This document shows positions 5,789 through 5,934 of a stretch of DNA of 5,934 nucleotides, piece after piece. Below the pieces are notes generated by a model that saw nothing but the letters and a program-made list of their open reading frames with translations, did no database searches and was not told the DNA's origin. The stretch is from Clostridiaceae bacterium (lineage in GTDB: Bacteria; Bacillota; Clostridia; DSM-8532): assembly GCA_012727625.1 (NCBI GenBank), contig JAAYGP010000370.1, positions 1-5,934 of the forward strand, read 5' to 3'. The translations under genes and the position numbers were made by a program. Every line of letters starts with the position of its first letter. The stretch's first letter is position 1.

Positions 5789-5838
5789 AATTCTGTATGA
5801 TTATAGCTGACAACTAAATCATACGCTCCTCCTTTCAT
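5785..5838 (-). CDS. Possible 17-codon ORF linking two genes by ATGA overlaps
   Basis: The frame from ATG 5838-5836 reads MKGGAYDLVVSYNHTEL and stops at TGA 5787-5785. Its ATG overlaps the TGA of the upstream reading frame (ATGA, 5838-5835), and its own TGA overlaps the ATG of the transglutaminase gene (ATGA, 5788-5785). It has no ribosome binding site of its own, so it would be read only by ribosomes ending the upstream gene. It may be a coupling device rather than a peptide of use, or chance. The two overlaps are seen; translation is inferred. Confidence 0.3.
   Translation of the reverse strand: MKGGAYDLVVSYNHTEL
5814..5835 (-). promoter_or_regulatory. Strong ribosome binding site followed by ATG-ATT-TAG minigene
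   Basis: AAAGGAGGAG (5835-5826) is the best ribosome binding site of this region, and an ATG stands at the right distance (5822-5820), but the frame ends after one more codon: ATG ATT TAG. It sits 34 bases before the transglutaminase ATG and in another frame. It may be a two-codon minigene like phage lambda bar (ATG ATA TAA), or the remains of an older start of the large gene. Upstream of ATG 5788 the large gene's own frame meets TAA at 5803-5801, so a single indel would not join the two. Confidence 0.45.
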
Positions 5839-5933
5839 TTGGTTTTCGGCTTCGCAAAATCAGTGACCGATGGTACATCCGGAATGTCAGGCCGCACATA
5901 TCGGGTGTTGGCTAAACAGGATAAAGTGTTCGA
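5835..5933 (-). CDS. C-terminal end of an unidentified upstream gene (partial)
   Basis: One minus-strand frame is open from the window edge to TGA 5837-5835, 32 codons, including RYVRPDIPDVPSVTDFAKPK and ending KTK. The other two frames on this strand stop early (a TAG after six codons and a TGA after fifteen). The codon pattern, and a strong ribosome binding site directly overlapping the stop, suit the end of a gene in an operon with the transglutaminase gene. No family can be named from this fragment; there is no recognisable motif. The 5' part lies outside the window. Confidence 0.5.
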   Translation of the reverse strand, partial: SNTLSCLANTRYVRPDIPDVPSVTDFAKPKTK

Positions 5934-5934
5934 C

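Noticed and set aside
1..5934. CRISPR array, tRNA or rRNA genes
   Set aside because: No regularly spaced repeats of array type, no cloverleaf and no rRNA-like stretch was seen on either strand.

Overview
The window looks like chromosome from a low-GC Firmicute of class Clostridia. The signs are AT-rich spacers, strong GGAGG ribosome binding sites, sigma-A promoters of the TTGACC/TATAAT type, a CD3324-family (Mor-like) regulator, and an IS256-type element. No species can be named from the sequence.

Layout. (1) Positions 1-265, minus strand: the N-terminal part of an Fe-S-type aldo/keto reductase, interrupted at codon 20 by an in-frame TGA. (2) Positions 266-1160: about 0.9 kb without a convincing protein gene. 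It is not empty: a very good promoter with an AT-rich upstream tract (629-684) leads into about 285 nt holding five inverted repeats, the last a Rho-independent terminator (945-975). I call this a candidate structured non-coding RNA. It is followed by a separate stem-loop (994-1024) and a 14-bp perfect palindrome (1037-1050). (3) Positions 1170-1445, plus strand: a small CD3324-family helix-turn-helix protein ending just before a strong bidirectional terminator (1458-1506). (4) Positions about 1537-3058: an IS256-family element whose transposase is dead (one frameshift, two nonsense codons) although its DDE residues remain. It has a leader hairpin that hides the ribosome binding site and a GC-rich, highly folded 3' tail. 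(5) Positions 3083-5788, minus strand: a 901-residue multidomain transglutaminase-like protein with no signal peptide. (6) Positions 5785-5933, minus strand: an unusual junction where the C-terminus of an unidentified upstream gene, a 17-codon ORF and the transglutaminase gene are chained by two ATGA overlaps. The only strong ribosome binding site there points at a two-codon ATG-ATT-TAG minigene.

How the parts relate. The regulator gene and the transglutaminase gene are convergent and probably once shared the bidirectional terminator at 1458-1506. The IS256 element now sits between that terminator and the transglutaminase stop codon, so transcripts of the large gene run antisense into the element. 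The transglutaminase gene seems to be the distal gene of a minus-strand operon that continues past the right edge. The most unusual parts are the candidate RNA, the architecture of the transglutaminase-like protein (a live first core, a second core without its cysteine, and a thioredoxin-like end without CxxC), and the chained start region.
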